From an uncultured Methylibium sp. (GTDB lineage Bacteria > Pseudomonadota > Gammaproteobacteria > Burkholderiales > Burkholderiaceae_C): a stretch of 64,000 bases of DNA. The first letter of the stretch is position 1, and every line of letters starts with the position of its first letter. Under the pieces are notes generated by a model, which was not told the origin of the DNA, did not search any database, and saw nothing but the letters and a program-made list of their open reading frames with translations. Made by a program: the position numbers and the translations under genes. Shown in pieces: positions 7,740 to 18,659 of the stretch. The stretch lies in contig NZ_CADEFR010000018.1 of NCBI RefSeq assembly GCF_902826655.1, positions 1 through 64,000 of the forward strand, in the 5' to 3' direction.

Positions 7740-9949
7740 CGGCGCGTGCGCCGCGTCTTGCGAGCCGCTTCGGCGACCGGCGTCTTGCGGGCGCGCCCAC
7801 CAGCGACCTTGCCGGCCACTTTCTTGGTTGCCCGCTTGTGCCCGCGATCGGCGTCCTTCGCCGCCTTCAGCTCTTCGACGGCCGTCGCGGCCTTGTCGCG
7901 CGCGCCGCGCAGCGTCGGGCCGGTGTCGTGCACCAGGCGGAAGTCGATCTTGCGACCGTCGAGGTCGACGCGACTGACCTGCACACGCACACGGGTACCG
8001 ATCGCATAGCGCACGCCGCTGCGTTCGCCGCGCAGTTCCTGGCGGACCTCGTCGAAGCGGAAGTACTCCCCGCCCAGCTCGGTGATGTGAACCAGGCCTT
8101 CGACGTAGAGGTCGTCGAGCGTCACGAACAGGCCGAAGCTGGTCGCCGCACTGACGGTCCCTGCGTACTCTTCGCCGAGGTGCTCGCGCATGAACTTGCA
8201 CTTGAGCCAGGCCTCGACGTCGCGCGATGCCTCGTCGGCACGCCGCTCGTTGGCGCTGCAGTGTGCGCCGGCCGCCTCCCAGGCCTGGGCTTCCGCCGTC
8301 ATCTTGACCTGCGACTTGGCCTGCGCCATCGACGCCGCCGTGGGTCGCAGCTTGCGCGTGTGCACGGCCGACGTCGCCAGCTCGGTGACTTGCAGGTGGT
8401 ACTTGCGCCCCGCCAGCACGGCCTTGATCACGCGGTGCACCAGCAGATCGGGGTAGCGACGGATCGGGCTGGTGAAGTGCGTGTAGGCGGGATAGGCGAG
8501 GCCGAAATGGCCGCTGTTGATCGGTGTGTAGATCGCCTGCTGCATCGAACGCAGCAGCATCGAGTGGATCTGCTGTGCATCGGGGCGGTCCTTCGTGGCC
8601 TGCGCCACCGCCTGGAACTCGGCCGGCTGCGGATCGTCGCCAACCGACAGCCCGAGGCCGAGCCCCCGCAGGTAGGCCTGCAGGATCGCCCGCTTCTCCG
8701 GCGTCGGCCCTTCGTGCACACGGTACAGCGCGGCATGCTTGTGCGTCGCGATGAACTCCGCCGAGCAGACGTTGGCCGCCAGCATCGCCTCCTCGATGAG
8801 CCGGTGCGCATCGTTGCGCGTGCGCGGCACGATCTTCTCGATGCGCCCGTTCTCGTCGCAGACGATCTGCGTCTCGGTGGTCTCGAAGTCGACGGCGCCG
8901 CGCGCCGCGCGCGCCTTGAGCAAGGCGCGGTAGACCTCGTGCAGGTGCAGCAGGTGCGGCACGAGCGCCTTGCGCTTGTGCGCCTCCGGGCCGCGCGTGT
9001 TGCCGAGGATCGCGGCGACCTCGTTGTAGGTCAGCCGGGCCTGCGAGTTGATGACCGCCGGGAAGAACTGATAGGCGTGGATCTCGCCGTGCGCGTCGAC
9101 CAGCATGTCGCAGGCCATCGCCATGCGATCCTCGTTCGGATTCAGCGAACACAGGCCGTTGCTGAGCTTCTCGGGCAGCATCGGAATGACGCGCCGCGGG
9201 AAGTAGACGCTGGTCGCCCGCTCGTAGGCATCGTCGTCGAGCGACTCGCCGGGCTTCACGTAGTGACTCACGTCGGCAATCGCGACCACCAGCCGCCAGC
9301 CGTTCGGCTGCTTTGCGCGACCGATCGTGGCCGGCTCGCAGTAGACGGCATCGTCGAAGTCCCGGGCGTCCTCGCCATCGATCGTCACGAGCGCCACGTC
9401 GGTGAGGTCGATGCGATGCTTGCGGTCTGCAGGACGCAGCTTCTCGGGCAGCTTGGCGGTCTGCGCCATCGTTTCGGCGGAGAAACGGTGCGGCACCTCG
9501 TACTTGCGCACCGCGATCTCGATCTCCATGCCGGGGTCGTCGATCTCACCCAGCACCTCGGTCACGCGGCCGAGCGGCTGCGAGTGCATCGAAGGCGGCT
9601 CGGTCAGCTCGACCGCCACCACCTGGCCGGCGCTCGCACCGGCGATGCCGTTCTTCGGGATGATGATGTCCTGACCGTAGCGCTTGTCTTCGGGCGCGAT
9701 CAGCCAGATGCCGCCTTCGTGCAGCAGGCGACCGATGATCGGTGCCTTCTTGCGTTCGAGGATCTCGAGCACGCGCCCTTCCGGTCGACCCTTGCGGTCG
9801 TAGCGGATCACCCGGACCTTCACGCGGTCGCGATGCAGGACCGCATGCATCTCCTGCGGCGACAGGTAGATGTCGGACTCGCCGTCGTCGCGTTGCAGGA
9901 AACCGTGGCCGTCGCGATGCCCCTGGATCGTGCCGTCGACCTCGCTCAT
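7736..9949 (-). CDS. rnr: Ribonuclease R
   Basis: A 737-residue RNase II/RNB exoribonuclease that degrades structured RNA 3' to 5'. The cold-shock domain lies at the very N-terminus (IQGHRDGHGFLQRDDG), the RNB domain holds the catalytic acid cluster in DGEDARDFDDAV, an S1 domain contains SFGLFVTLDDLYVEGLVHI, and the last 60 residues are rich in K and R. It is shorter than the 813-residue E. coli enzyme because the N-terminal helix-turn-helix domain is absent. The ATG at 9949 is chosen because MSEVDGTIQGHRDGHGF matches the family; the frame stays open upstream but would run through the tRNA-Leu gene. Confidence 0.96.
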   Translation of the reverse strand: MSEVDGTIQGHRDGHGFLQRDDGESDIYLSPQEMHAVLHRDRVKVRVIRYDRKGRPEGRVLEILERKKAPIIGRLLHEGGIWLIAPEDKRYGQDIIIPKNGIAGASAGQVVAVELTEPPSMHSQPLGRVTEVLGEIDDPGMEIEIAVRKYEVPHRFSAETMAQTAKLPEKLRPADRKHRIDLTDVALVTIDGEDARDFDDAVYCEPATIGRAKQPNGWRLVVAIADVSHYVKPGESLDDDAYERATSVYFPRRVIPMLPEKLSNGLCSLNPNEDRMAMACDMLVDAHGEIHAYQFFPAVINSQARLTYNEVAAILGNTRGPEAHKRKALVPHLLHLHEVYRALLKARAARGAVDFETTETQIVCDENGRIEKIVPRTRNDAHRLIEEAMLAANVCSAEFIATHKHAALYRVHEGPTPEKRAILQAYLRGLGLGLSVGDDPQPAEFQAVAQATKDRPDAQQIHSMLLRSMQQAIYTPINSGHFGLAYPAYTHFTSPIRRYPDLLVHRVIKAVLAGRKYHLQVTELATSAVHTRKLRPTAASMAQAKSQVKMTAEAQAWEAAGAHCSANERRADEASRDVEAWLKCKFMREHLGEEYAGTVSAATSFGLFVTLDDLYVEGLVHITELGGEYFRFDEVRQELRGERSGVRYAIGTRVRVQVSRVDLDGRKIDFRLVHDTGPTLRGARDKAATAVEELKAAKDADRGHKRATKKVAGKVAGGRARKTPVAEAARKTRRTRR

Positions 9950-9975
9950 CAGAGCGGCGCCGAGGGTCGCGTGGC

Positions 9976-10005
9976 TTGTCTTGTCTTCGTTCTTGATGCT
10001 AAACT
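9976..10005 (+). promoter_or_regulatory. Candidate sigma-70 promoter of tRNA-Leu
   Basis: A -35-like TTGTCT (9976-9981) and a -10-like TAAACT (10000-10005) are separated by 18 bp, predicting a transcription start near 10012, about 12 nt before the mature tRNA. Both hexamers match consensus at four of six positions. The site lies in the gap between divergent rnr and the tRNA gene. Confidence 0.5.
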
Positions 10006-10023
10006 CTCCGACTTTCGTACCTA

Positions 10024-10108
<85 letters not shown>

Positions 10109-10129
10109 AGGCATAAGAAGATGATAAGA

Positions 10130-10156
10130 GGCCAGCACGCAGGTGCTGGCCTTTTT
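10130..10156 (+). terminator. Rho-independent terminator of tRNA-Leu
   Basis: A perfect 9-bp stem, GGCCAGCAC (10130-10138) with GTGCTGGCC (10143-10151), closes a GCAG loop and is followed by five T (10152-10156). It lies 21 nt after the tRNA CCA end and ends that transcript before the convergent phosphoribosyltransferase gene. Confidence 0.93.
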
Positions 10157-10186
10157 GCTGGGCGATCGTCGCCGCTTTCGCCTTGT

Positions 10187-10708
10187 TCAGAGTGCGAGTC
10201 GCCGCGACAGCGCATCGGGCCGCAGATCATCGTAGGCCTCGAAAGGCTGATGGATCCACGGGCTCGTCGGCAGGACATCGACGTAGTAGTCGGGCGTGTA
10301 GCTCGACACGCCCTTCACCCAGATCACCGACGAGCGCAGTTCCGCGATCGACGGCAGCGCCCGCAGACGGTCGACGACGGCCTTGAGCGTCACGCCCGTG
10401 TCGGCCAAGTCGTCGACCAGCAGTACGCGACCGGCCAGCTCGCCGCGCGGCAGCGTGACGTACTGCGCCATGTCCAGCCGACCCTGGATCGTCCCCGTTT
10501 CGGCCCGGTACGAACTCGTCGACATGATGGCCAGCGGCTTGTCGAACAGCCGCGACAGCACGTCGCCCGGCCGCATGCCGCCCCGCGCCAGGCACAGGAT
10601 CTGATCGAACTCCCAGCCCGACTCGTGCACCTTGAGCGCCAGCCGCTCGATCAGGAGGTGGTAGTCGTCCCAGGAGACGTACAGGTGCTTGCCGTCATCG
10701 GTCAGCAT
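10187..10708 (-). CDS. Phosphoribosyltransferase
   Basis: A 173-residue type I phosphoribosyltransferase. The PRPP-binding loop is visible as LLVDDLADTGVTL (residues 96-108), and RGG at about 42-44 matches the pyrophosphate-binding region. It starts 5 nt after the purA stop, so it is probably co-transcribed with purA, suggesting purine salvage (hypoxanthine, guanine or xanthine as acceptor). The hood region does not let me name the base with confidence. The start giving MLTDDGKHLYVSWDDYH is chosen because everything upstream lies inside purA in another frame. Confidence 0.88.
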   Translation of the reverse strand: MLTDDGKHLYVSWDDYHLLIERLALKVHESGWEFDQILCLARGGMRPGDVLSRLFDKPLAIMSTSSYRAETGTIQGRLDMAQYVTLPRGELAGRVLLVDDLADTGVTLKAVVDRLRALPSIAELRSSVIWVKGVSSYTPDYYVDVLPTSPWIHQPFEAYDDLRPDALSRRLAL

Positions 10709-10713
10709 GGGTC

Positions 10714-12066
<1,353 letters not shown>

Positions 12067-12089
12067 CTACGCCTTGCCTGCGCCGCGCC

Positions 12090-13253
12090 TCACAGCGCGC
12101 GCACGATCCATCTGCCACCGACGTCGACGACCTCGCGATCGCAGTCGAACTCCTGCGCCTCATGCTCGTGCCCGGGCAGCACGCACAGCACCGTCTCGCC
12201 GCCGGCGCGCAGCGCGCGGATGGCGGCCCGCAGCGAAGCGTCCTCGCCCCAGGGCGCGCGCACGGCCGCGTGGCGTCCGTCGACACGTGCATGCGCGACC
12301 AGTTCCTTCAGGTCGGTGCTGAAGCCGACCGCCGGGCGGTTGCGACCGAACACGGCGCCGACCTCGTCGTAGCGGCCGCCACGCAGCAGCGAATCACTCG
12401 AACCGCCGCCGTAGACGGCGAAGCGCGCTCCGCTGTAGTAGGCGTAGCCGCTGAGATCGGCGAGATCGAAGCCCACCTTCACCTCGGGATGCGCGATCGC
12501 GGCATGCGCCGCCAGGCTCCGCAGATCGGCCAGCGCGGCAGCCACGAGGGACCGCTGCGGCAGGCGCGCCTGCGCCACCGTCAGCACTTCGGCGTCACCG
12601 TACAGTGAGGCGAGCGTCAGCAGACCCTGACGCACGTCGGCCGGAAAGCCGTCGGCCACGCGACCGAGCGCCGCCGTATCCTTGGCCGCCAGCGCGGTGT
12701 AGACCTCGGTCAGCCGTGCCGCCTCGCAAGCCACGCCGGCCAGCAACCCGCGCACGATGCGCGTGTCGGCCAGATCCAGCACCAGTCCGTCGACGCCAGC
12801 TGCACGAAGGCAGTCGAGCGCCAGATCCTGGATCTCGAGATCGGCTTCCAGCCCTGCGTGTCCGTAGAGCTCGGCACCGAACTGCAGTGGTTCGCGACTG
12901 CCTTGCAAGCCGGCCGGCCGCGTGTGCGCGACAGGCCCGCAGTAGCACAGGCGCGTCACGCCGGTCCGGTTGAGCAGGTGCGCATCGATGCGTGCCACCT
13001 GCGGCGTCGTGTCGGCACGCAGGCCGAGCGTGCGGCCACTGAGTTGATCGACCAGCTTGAAGGTCCGCAGATCGAGTTCGTGCCCGGTGCCGGACAACAG
13101 GGACTCGAGATGCTCCAGCAGCGGGGGCATCACCAGTTCGCAGCCGTATCCGCGGGCCGTGTCGAGGACGGTGCGCCGCAGCTCCTCGATACGCCGCGCC
13201 TCCGAGGGCAGCACGTCGGCGATGTGCTCGGGCAGCAGCCAAGCAGACGTCAT
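12090..13253 (-). CDS. hisZ: ATP phosphoribosyltransferase regulatory subunit
   Basis: A 387-residue class II aminoacyl-tRNA-synthetase paralogue that partners with short HisG to make the first enzyme of histidine synthesis and to sense histidine. The synthetase-like stretches are visible ([15 protein letters not shown] near the N-terminus; [13 protein letters not shown] as the motif-2 region), while the HisRS anticodon-binding domain is absent. A true histidyl-tRNA synthetase occurs separately at 20514-21815, supporting the HisZ call. The position before purA is conserved in Burkholderiales. hisG is not in this window. Confidence 0.95.
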   Translation of the reverse strand: MTSAWLLPEHIADVLPSEARRIEELRRTVLDTARGYGCELVMPPLLEHLESLLSGTGHELDLRTFKLVDQLSGRTLGLRADTTPQVARIDAHLLNRTGVTRLCYCGPVAHTRPAGLQGSREPLQFGAELYGHAGLEADLEIQDLALDCLRAAGVDGLVLDLADTRIVRGLLAGVACEAARLTEVYTALAAKDTAALGRVADGFPADVRQGLLTLASLYGDAEVLTVAQARLPQRSLVAAALADLRSLAAHAAIAHPEVKVGFDLADLSGYAYYSGARFAVYGGGSSDSLLRGGRYDEVGAVFGRNRPAVGFSTDLKELVAHARVDGRHAAVRAPWGEDASLRAAIRALRAGGETVLCVLPGHEHEAQEFDCDREVVDVGGRWIVRAL

Positions 13254-13278
13254 GAAAACGACCTGGGGTTAAAACCGC

Positions 13279-13284
13279 ATTGTA
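13279..13284 (-). promoter_or_regulatory. Candidate -10 element for hisZ
   Basis: TACAAT on the minus strand matches the -10 consensus at five of six positions and lies 25 nt upstream of the hisZ ATG, predicting a short leader with an AGG-type ribosome-binding site. No good -35 is visible. It would make hisZ-purA-phosphoribosyltransferase a unit separable from hflC. Confidence 0.45.
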
Positions 13285-13321
13285 CGGGCGGGTCCTGGCG
13301 GCGCCGATCGGCCGCACGCCT

Positions 13322-13510
13322 TCAGAGCGCGATCACCAGCAACAGCACGAGCCCGCCGAGCATGCTGCTCAAGCCGAGAAAACGCAGCTGCCCGTCGCTC
13401 AGTTGCGTGGCCTGCTCGAACAGCCTGCGCCAGCGTGGGGGGCTCAGGAAGGGCAGCAGGCCCTCGAACACCAGCATCAGCGCCAGTGCGCTGAACAGCG
13501 TGTCCCACAT
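13322..13510 (-). CDS. DUF2065 (YjeT-like) small membrane protein
   Basis: A 62-residue protein with two hydrophobic helices (about residues 3-22 and 43-61) around a short basic linker containing PPRWRRLFEQ. This matches the DUF2065/YjeT family, often found just after hflC, as here with a 34-nt gap. The function of the family is unknown; the location suggests an accessory role with the HflKC-FtsH complex in the inner membrane, which is inference. Confidence 0.88.
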   Translation of the reverse strand: MWDTLFSALALMLVFEGLLPFLSPPRWRRLFEQATQLSDGQLRFLGLSSMLGGLVLLLVIAL

Positions 13511-13544
13511 CAGGCGACCCCGGCCGAGCGTCGGGCCGTCCGGT

Positions 13545-14426
13545 TCACTTGCCGCGAGGCGGCACGCCGCCGCGCATCGCGCGGAAGAACTCGCTCTCCG
13601 GCTCGACCACCATGATGTCGGTCTTGTTCCGGAAGCTCGCCCGATAGGCCTCGAGGCTGCGATAGAACTGGGCGAACGAGGGGTCGCGGCCGAAGGCCTC
13701 GGCATAGAGCGCCGAAGCCTTGCCATCGCCTTCGCCCTTGACCTTCTGCGCGTCGCGGTAGGCCTCGGCGATGATGACCTCGCGCTGCTTGTCGGCGTCG
13801 GCACGGATCGTTTCACCCTCGGCCTGACCGGTCGACCGCGTCTCGTTGGCGACGCGCTTGCGCTCGGACTCCATGCGCCGGTACACCGCCTCGGTGATGT
13901 TGGCCACGAAGTCGACCCGCTTGATGCGCACGTCGACGATCTCGATGCCGAAGCTCGTTGCATCGTCGCGCAGGCGCGCAATCACGCCCTGCATGACCTT
14001 CTCGCGCTCCGTCGACAGCACCTGCCGCACGCTGACCTTGGTCACTTCCTCGTTCAACGCCGCCTGCACGATGGGCGCCAGCCGCGCTTCGGCGTTGCGC
14101 ACATCGGCGCCGTTGTTGCGGATGAACTGGCGCGGGTCCTTGATGCGCCACTTCACCAGCCAGTCGATGACGAGGCTCGTCTTTTCGGCGGTGAAGACCG
14201 GGCGCGTCTCGGGGCTGTCGAGGCTCTGCACCCGGCGGTCCAGGAACACGACGTTCTGGAACGGCGGCGGCAGCTTGAACTTCAGGCCGGGCTGGGAGAT
14301 GACTTCCTTGATCTCGCCGAGCGCGTACAGCGCCGCGAACTGCCGCTGGTCGACGACGAACAACGTGCTGGATGCGAGCATCAGGGCGATCAGGGCGCCC
14401 GCAATCATCAGGCCGATGCGATTCAT
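13545..14426 (-). CDS. hflC: HflC, modulator of FtsH protease
   Basis: A 293-residue SPFH/band-7 protein with one N-terminal membrane anchor (about residues 4-24, followed by SSTLFVVDQRQFAALYALG) and a large periplasmic SPFH domain. With HflK it forms the multimeric cage around the membrane protease FtsH and modulates its activity. The C-terminal coiled segment with GEGDGKASALYAEAFGRDP is typical of HflC. It follows hflK by 17 nt in the hfq-hflX-hflK-hflC order. Confidence 0.97.
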   Translation of the reverse strand: MNRIGLMIAGALIALMLASSTLFVVDQRQFAALYALGEIKEVISQPGLKFKLPPPFQNVVFLDRRVQSLDSPETRPVFTAEKTSLVIDWLVKWRIKDPRQFIRNNGADVRNAEARLAPIVQAALNEEVTKVSVRQVLSTEREKVMQGVIARLRDDATSFGIEIVDVRIKRVDFVANITEAVYRRMESERKRVANETRSTGQAEGETIRADADKQREVIIAEAYRDAQKVKGEGDGKASALYAEAFGRDPSFAQFYRSLEAYRASFRNKTDIMVVEPESEFFRAMRGGVPPRGK

Positions 14427-14443
14427 GTTCTTGTTCTCCTCGC

Positions 14444-15757
14444 TCAGCGGTTCTCGCGATCACGCGTGCGCTGGTTGTCGCGGGTTCGTGCATCGCCGGA
14501 CGGGACCGCCGGCACCTCGCTGCCGGACACCGCCGGGACCGCAGCGGGGCCGCCGGCTGGCGCCGCACCGGCCGATTGCATCAGCTTGTCCAGCGGCAGG
14601 TACAGCAGGTTGGAGCCGCTGCGGGACTCCACGAGCACCTTGCTCACGTTCGAGTAGACCTCGCGCATGGTGTCGACGTAGAGCCGGTCGCGAGTCACCG
14701 CAGGCGCCTTCTCGTACTCGGTCAGCACCTGGCGGAAGCGCGATGCATCGCCTTCCGCCTGGGCGATCACGCGCGCCTTGTAGCCTTCGGCTTCCTGGCG
14801 AAGGCGCGCGGACGTGCCCTGGGCCTTCGGGATCACATCGTTGGCATACGCCTGGCCCTCGTTCTTGAAGCGCGTGCGGTCGGCACTGGCGCGCACCGCG
14901 TCGTCGAAGGCCGCCTGCACCTGCTCGGGCGGCGCGACGCTCTGCACGTTGACGTTGGAGATCAGGATGCCCGCCTGGAGCCGGTCGAGCTGGATCTGGA
15001 TGGACTTGACGAGGTCCGTGGCGATCGCGTCGCGCTGCTCGTACAGCACCGAGTCCATGTTGCTGCGCCCGACGATCTCGCGCACCGCCGACTCGGCGGC
15101 CAGCACCACGGCCTCGTCGGCGTTGCGATTCTCGAACAGGTAGTCCTTCGCGTCCTTCAGCCGGTACTGCACGGTGAAGCGGATGTCGACGATGTTCTCG
15201 TCCTGGGTGAGCATCGACGAGTCGCGCAGGCCGGTGGCCTGGACGACCGAGTTGCGGCCCACTTCGACCGAGCGCAACTGCGTCACGTTGACGGTCTCGT
15301 TCGACTGGAACGGATAGGGCAGGCGCCACTGGAACCCCGCCTCCACCGTCTTGCTGTAGCTGCCGAAGGACAGGATCACGCCCTGCTGCCCTTCCTGCAC
15401 GATGAAGAAGCCGCTGGCCATCCAGATCAGCGCGGCCACGCCGGCGATCAGACCGGCACCGATGCCGGCGCTGCGCATGTCCGGCGGCTGGCCGCCGCCA
15501 CCGCCACCGCTGCTCTCGGGTCGCTGGCCGCCGCCGCGCCCGCCGAACAGGCCGCTGAGACGGCGGTTGAAGTCGCGCCACAGCTCGTCGAGGTCGGGCG
15601 GTCCGTCGTTGCGGCCTCCGCTGGCGAGCAACACGCCGGGCCGCAACCGCCAGGCGGCACGGCGTGCCAGCCCGGACAGCAGTTCGACGCCGGCGGAGGC
15701 GAGCTGTCGCAGAGTCACCGGACTCGCCGGCGCTGCGGCGTCTTGATAGGTATTCAT
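14444..15757 (-). CDS. hflK: HflK, modulator of FtsH protease
   Basis: A 437-residue SPFH protein with a long G- and R-rich cytoplasmic N-terminus, a transmembrane segment at about residues 106-128 (GIGAGLIAGVAALIWMASGF) and an SPFH domain beginning FFIVQEGQQGVI. It pairs with HflC around FtsH. The start is the ATG giving [13 protein letters not shown], which overlaps the hflX stop as ATGA, so the two are translationally coupled. The C-terminus, with AAPAGGPAAVPAV, is low-complexity as in many HflK proteins. Confidence 0.96.
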   Translation of the reverse strand: MNTYQDAAAPASPVTLRQLASAGVELLSGLARRAAWRLRPGVLLASGGRNDGPPDLDELWRDFNRRLSGLFGGRGGGQRPESSGGGGGGQPPDMRSAGIGAGLIAGVAALIWMASGFFIVQEGQQGVILSFGSYSKTVEAGFQWRLPYPFQSNETVNVTQLRSVEVGRNSVVQATGLRDSSMLTQDENIVDIRFTVQYRLKDAKDYLFENRNADEAVVLAAESAVREIVGRSNMDSVLYEQRDAIATDLVKSIQIQLDRLQAGILISNVNVQSVAPPEQVQAAFDDAVRASADRTRFKNEGQAYANDVIPKAQGTSARLRQEAEGYKARVIAQAEGDASRFRQVLTEYEKAPAVTRDRLYVDTMREVYSNVSKVLVESRSGSNLLYLPLDKLMQSAGAAPAGGPAAVPAVSGSEVPAVPSGDARTRDNQRTRDRENR

Positions 15758-16980
15758 GCTTGTCGTTGTAACCACGCTGATTCGGTGTCTGGGGCGGTGG
15801 CCGCCGATGGCTCGGCGCCGACCGGGCCCACGGCATGCGCCAGCTTGCCGTCGGCCAGCACGGCGGTGGCCAGCAAGCCCCGCAACTCGGCGAGCCCCTG
15901 GCCGCGCAAGGCGCTGACGAAGACGCGCGGCACCCGCCGGCCCCCGTCGAATTCCATCACATCGGCCGTCACCCGCGGACGACGCGTGTCGTCGAGCTGG
16001 TCGAGCTTGTTGAAGACCAGGATCTGCGGGATCCCCGCCGCATCGATCTCGGCGAGCACGCGCTCGACCTCGGCCATCTGCTCGTCCAGCACCGGGCTCG
16101 CGGCGTCGACCACGTGCAGCAGCAGATCGGCCTCGGCCGCCTCCTGCAGCGTCGCGGCAAAGGCCTTGACCAGCGTGTGCGGCAGATCGCGGATGAAGCC
16201 GACGGTGTCCGACAGGCTGACCGAACGTTGCGCGTCCTCGAGGTAGAGCTGCCGCGTGGTGGTGTCCAGGGTCGCGAACAGCTGGTCGGCCGCGTAGCTG
16301 CGTGCCTTGACCAGCGCATTGAACAAGGTCGACTTGCCGGCGTTGGTGTAGCCGATCAGCGAGATCTTGAAAGTGCCGGCCCGCTCGCGCGAGCGTCGCT
16401 GCGTGCCGCGCTGGCGCTTGACCTTGTCGAGCCGGGACTTCAAGGCCTTGATGCGCTCGCCGATCATGCGGCGGTCGAGCTCGATCTGCCGCTCGCCCGG
16501 ACCGCCGCGATGGCCGACGCCGCCGCGCTGGCGCTCCAGGTGGGTCCAGCGCCGCACGAGACGGTTGCTCAGGTATTGCAGCTGGGCCAGTTCGACCTGC
16601 AGCTTGCCTTCGTGGCTCTGTGCCCTTGCCGCGAAGATCTCGAGGATGAGCCCGGTGCGGTCGAGCACCTCGACGCCCAGATGGCGCTCGAGGTTGCGCT
16701 GCTGGGTCGGCGACAGCGCCTGGTCGAAGATCACGCAGTGGCCGCCGCTTTGCTCGACCAGCGCCTTCAGCTCGTCGGCCTTGCCGCTGCCGACGAACAG
16801 CGCCGCATCGGGCGCCTTGCGACGCGCGATCAGGCGCGCCACCGGCGTGTCGCCCGCGGACTCGGCCAGCAGGGCGAGTTCATCCAGCGTCGGATCGAAC
16901 GCCGAACCGGCGCCGAGGTCGACGCCGACGAGTACGGCCCGCGCCTCGTTACCGCTTGCCGGCGCGTTCAGGCCGTTCAG
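15754..16980 (-). CDS. hflX: Ribosome-dissociating GTPase HflX, probable CTG start
   Basis: A TRAFAC GTPase that binds the 50S subunit and splits stalled ribosomes. The G1 loop GYTNAGKST lies at residues 210-218, preceded by the basic HflX linker with [13 protein letters not shown]. The first ordinary start codon is a GTG at 16842, but the sequence upstream of it is clearly HflX N-domain (AVLVGVDLG, then [16 protein letters not shown]). No ATG, GTG or TTG occurs in frame before it. I place the start at the CTG at 16980, which overlaps the hfq TGA as CTGA and has GGAG 8 nt upstream. This gives 408 residues, a usual length. The GTG start would remove 46 conserved-looking residues. Confidence 0.9.
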   Translation of the reverse strand: MNGLNAPASGNEARAVLVGVDLGAGSAFDPTLDELALLAESAGDTPVARLIARRKAPDAALFVGSGKADELKALVEQSGGHCVIFDQALSPTQQRNLERHLGVEVLDRTGLILEIFAARAQSHEGKLQVELAQLQYLSNRLVRRWTHLERQRGGVGHRGGPGERQIELDRRMIGERIKALKSRLDKVKRQRGTQRRSRERAGTFKISLIGYTNAGKSTLFNALVKARSYAADQLFATLDTTTRQLYLEDAQRSVSLSDTVGFIRDLPHTLVKAFAATLQEAAEADLLLHVVDAASPVLDEQMAEVERVLAEIDAAGIPQILVFNKLDQLDDTRRPRVTADVMEFDGGRRVPRVFVSALRGQGLAELRGLLATAVLADGKLAHAVGPVGAEPSAATAPDTESAWLQRQA

Positions 16981-17222
16981 CTCGAAGACTCCGGATGGTC
17001 GTTGGCCTGGAAGTTCACCGCACGGCCCGGCACAACCGTCGAGATCGCGTGCTTGTAGACCATCTGGGTCACGGTGTTGCGAAGCAGGACCACGTACTGG
17101 TCGAAGGACTCGATGTGGCCCTGCAGCTTGATGCCGTTGACGAGATAGATCGAGACCGGCACGTGTTCCTTGCGCAGCAGGTTCAGGAACGGGTCTTGTA
17201 GGAGTTGCCCTTTGTTGCTCAC
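16977..17222 (-). CDS. hfq: RNA chaperone Hfq
   Basis: An 81-residue Hfq with the family N-terminus [11 protein letters not shown], the Sm1 motif over residues 21-47 and the Sm2 motif YKHAISTVV. Expected RNA-contacting residues Q9, D10, F40, K57 and H58 are present. The acidic C-terminal tail is short (ending NDHPESSS) compared with the 102-residue E. coli protein. Translation starts at GTG; no strong Shine-Dalgarno sequence precedes it. Its stop overlaps the proposed CTG start of hflX, so the two would be coupled. Confidence 0.97.
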   Translation of the reverse strand: MSNKGQLLQDPFLNLLRKEHVPVSIYLVNGIKLQGHIESFDQYVVLLRNTVTQMVYKHAISTVVPGRAVNFQANDHPESSS

Positions 17223-17268
17223 GATATGGTCCGTGTTCTGTAGCTGTTGGAGAGTGGAAGGTATCACA

Positions 17269-17285
17269 GGCCCCGGCCAGGGGCC
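17269..17285 (-). other. GC-rich hairpin between der and hfq
   Basis: GGCCCC (17269-17274) and GGGGCC (17280-17285) form a perfect 6-bp stem with a 5-nt loop in the 74-nt spacer between der and hfq. No T-run follows on the minus strand, so termination is uncertain. It could insulate hfq from der read-through or mark the end of the bamB-der transcript. Confidence 0.35.
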
Positions 17286-17296
17286 GACCCGCCGAG

Positions 17297-18637
17297 CTAC
17301 GACTCCCTGGCCGAGAAGGGGTTCCGCGAAGACTTCATCTCGATGCGCAACGGCGTGCCGGTGAGCTGGAAGTGACTGCGGAACCGCCCCTCGAGGAAGC
17401 GCTTGTAGCTGTCGGTCACGTGATCGAGCGAATTCCCGTGGATGACGATCACCGGCGGGTTTTGCCCGCCCTGGTGGGCATAGCGCAGCTTCGGCCGGAA
17501 CGCGCCGGCTCGCTTGGGCTGCTGGAACTGCACCGCCTCCAGCAGCACCCGCGTCAGTTGCGGGGTCGGCAGCTTCTTCGTCGCCGAGGCCCAGGCCTCG
17601 CCGATCGCCTTCCAGACCGGACCGAGCCCCTGGCGCTTGATGGCAGAGATGTGGAGCACCGGCGCGAATTTCAAGAACGCCAGCCGCTGCTCGATCGAGC
17701 GCTGCAGCATCTCGCGCTGGTAGCTGTCCACCGCGTCCCATTTGTTGACGGCCAGGACCACGGCGCGGCCGGCATCCAGGATGTAGCCGGCGATGTGCGC
17801 ATCCTGGTCGGTCACGCCCTGGGTCGCGTCGAGCAGCAGCAGCACCACGTTGGCGTCGGCGATGGCCTGCAGCGTCTTGACGACCGAGAACTTCTCGATC
17901 GCCTCGAAGACCTTGCCCTTGCGACGCAGGCCGGCGGTGTCGATCAGCTCGAACTTCTGACCGCCGCGCTCGAAGGGCACGCTGATGGCGTCGCGCGTGG
18001 TCCCCGGCAGATCGAAGGCGACCAGGCGCTCCTCGCCCAGCCAGGTGTTGATCAGCGTCGACTTGCCGACGTTGGGCCGGCCGGCGACCGCCAGGCGGAT
18101 CGGGCGGTCGGGGTCGTCCAGCGCCGCCTCGTCCGGTGCGTCGAAGACGAAGTCCTCGAGCGCCTTCTCGAGCAGGCTGCGCACGCCCTGGCCATGGGCC
18201 GACGAGACTGCGTGCGGTTCGCCGATGCCGAGTTCGTGGAACTCGGCCAGCTGGATGCCCTCGACCATGCCCTCGGCCTTGTTGGCCGCCAGCACCAGCT
18301 TCTTGCCGGCCGTGCGCAGGTAGCGCGCGATGTCGTGGTCCTGGGCCGACAGCCCGGCGCGCACGTCGACGACGAAGATCACCGCATCCGCCTCGGCCAC
18401 CGCCTGGCGCGTCTGCTTGGCCATCTCCTTGTAGATGCCGCTCTCCGCGGTCGGCTCGAAGCCGCCGGTGTCGATGACGATGAACTCACGCTCGCCGAGA
18501 CGGCCATCGCCGTAATGGCGATCGCGCGTCAGGCCGGCGAAGTCGGCCACGATCGCATCGCGGCTCTTGGTCAGGCGATTGAAGAGCGTCGACTTGCCGA
18601 CGTTGGGGCGCCCGACGAGCGCCAGAACGGGTTTCAT
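17297..18637 (-). CDS. der: Ribosome biogenesis GTPase Der
   Basis: A 446-residue protein with two tandem GTPase domains: G1 loops GRPNVGKS at residues 9-16 and 186-193, each followed by a DTGG/DTAG switch and NKxx-type specificity motifs (NKAE, NKWD). The C-terminal KH-like domain carries [20 protein letters not shown]. Der acts in 50S subunit maturation. It lies 22 nt after bamB, matching the bamB-der linkage common in proteobacteria. Confidence 0.98.
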   Translation of the reverse strand: MKPVLALVGRPNVGKSTLFNRLTKSRDAIVADFAGLTRDRHYGDGRLGEREFIVIDTGGFEPTAESGIYKEMAKQTRQAVAEADAVIFVVDVRAGLSAQDHDIARYLRTAGKKLVLAANKAEGMVEGIQLAEFHELGIGEPHAVSSAHGQGVRSLLEKALEDFVFDAPDEAALDDPDRPIRLAVAGRPNVGKSTLINTWLGEERLVAFDLPGTTRDAISVPFERGGQKFELIDTAGLRRKGKVFEAIEKFSVVKTLQAIADANVVLLLLDATQGVTDQDAHIAGYILDAGRAVVLAVNKWDAVDSYQREMLQRSIEQRLAFLKFAPVLHISAIKRQGLGPVWKAIGEAWASATKKLPTPQLTRVLLEAVQFQQPKRAGAFRPKLRYAHQGGQNPPVIVIHGNSLDHVTDSYKRFLEGRFRSHFQLTGTPLRIEMKSSRNPFSARES

Positions 18638-18659
18638 GACAGGCTCGGCGAACGCCCGG

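Noticed and set aside
6177-9152. A 991-codon minus-strand frame antisense to nnr and overlapping rnr out of frame
   Set aside because: Repetitive R/A/G-rich translation without motifs; both nnr and rnr are unmistakable in their own frames.
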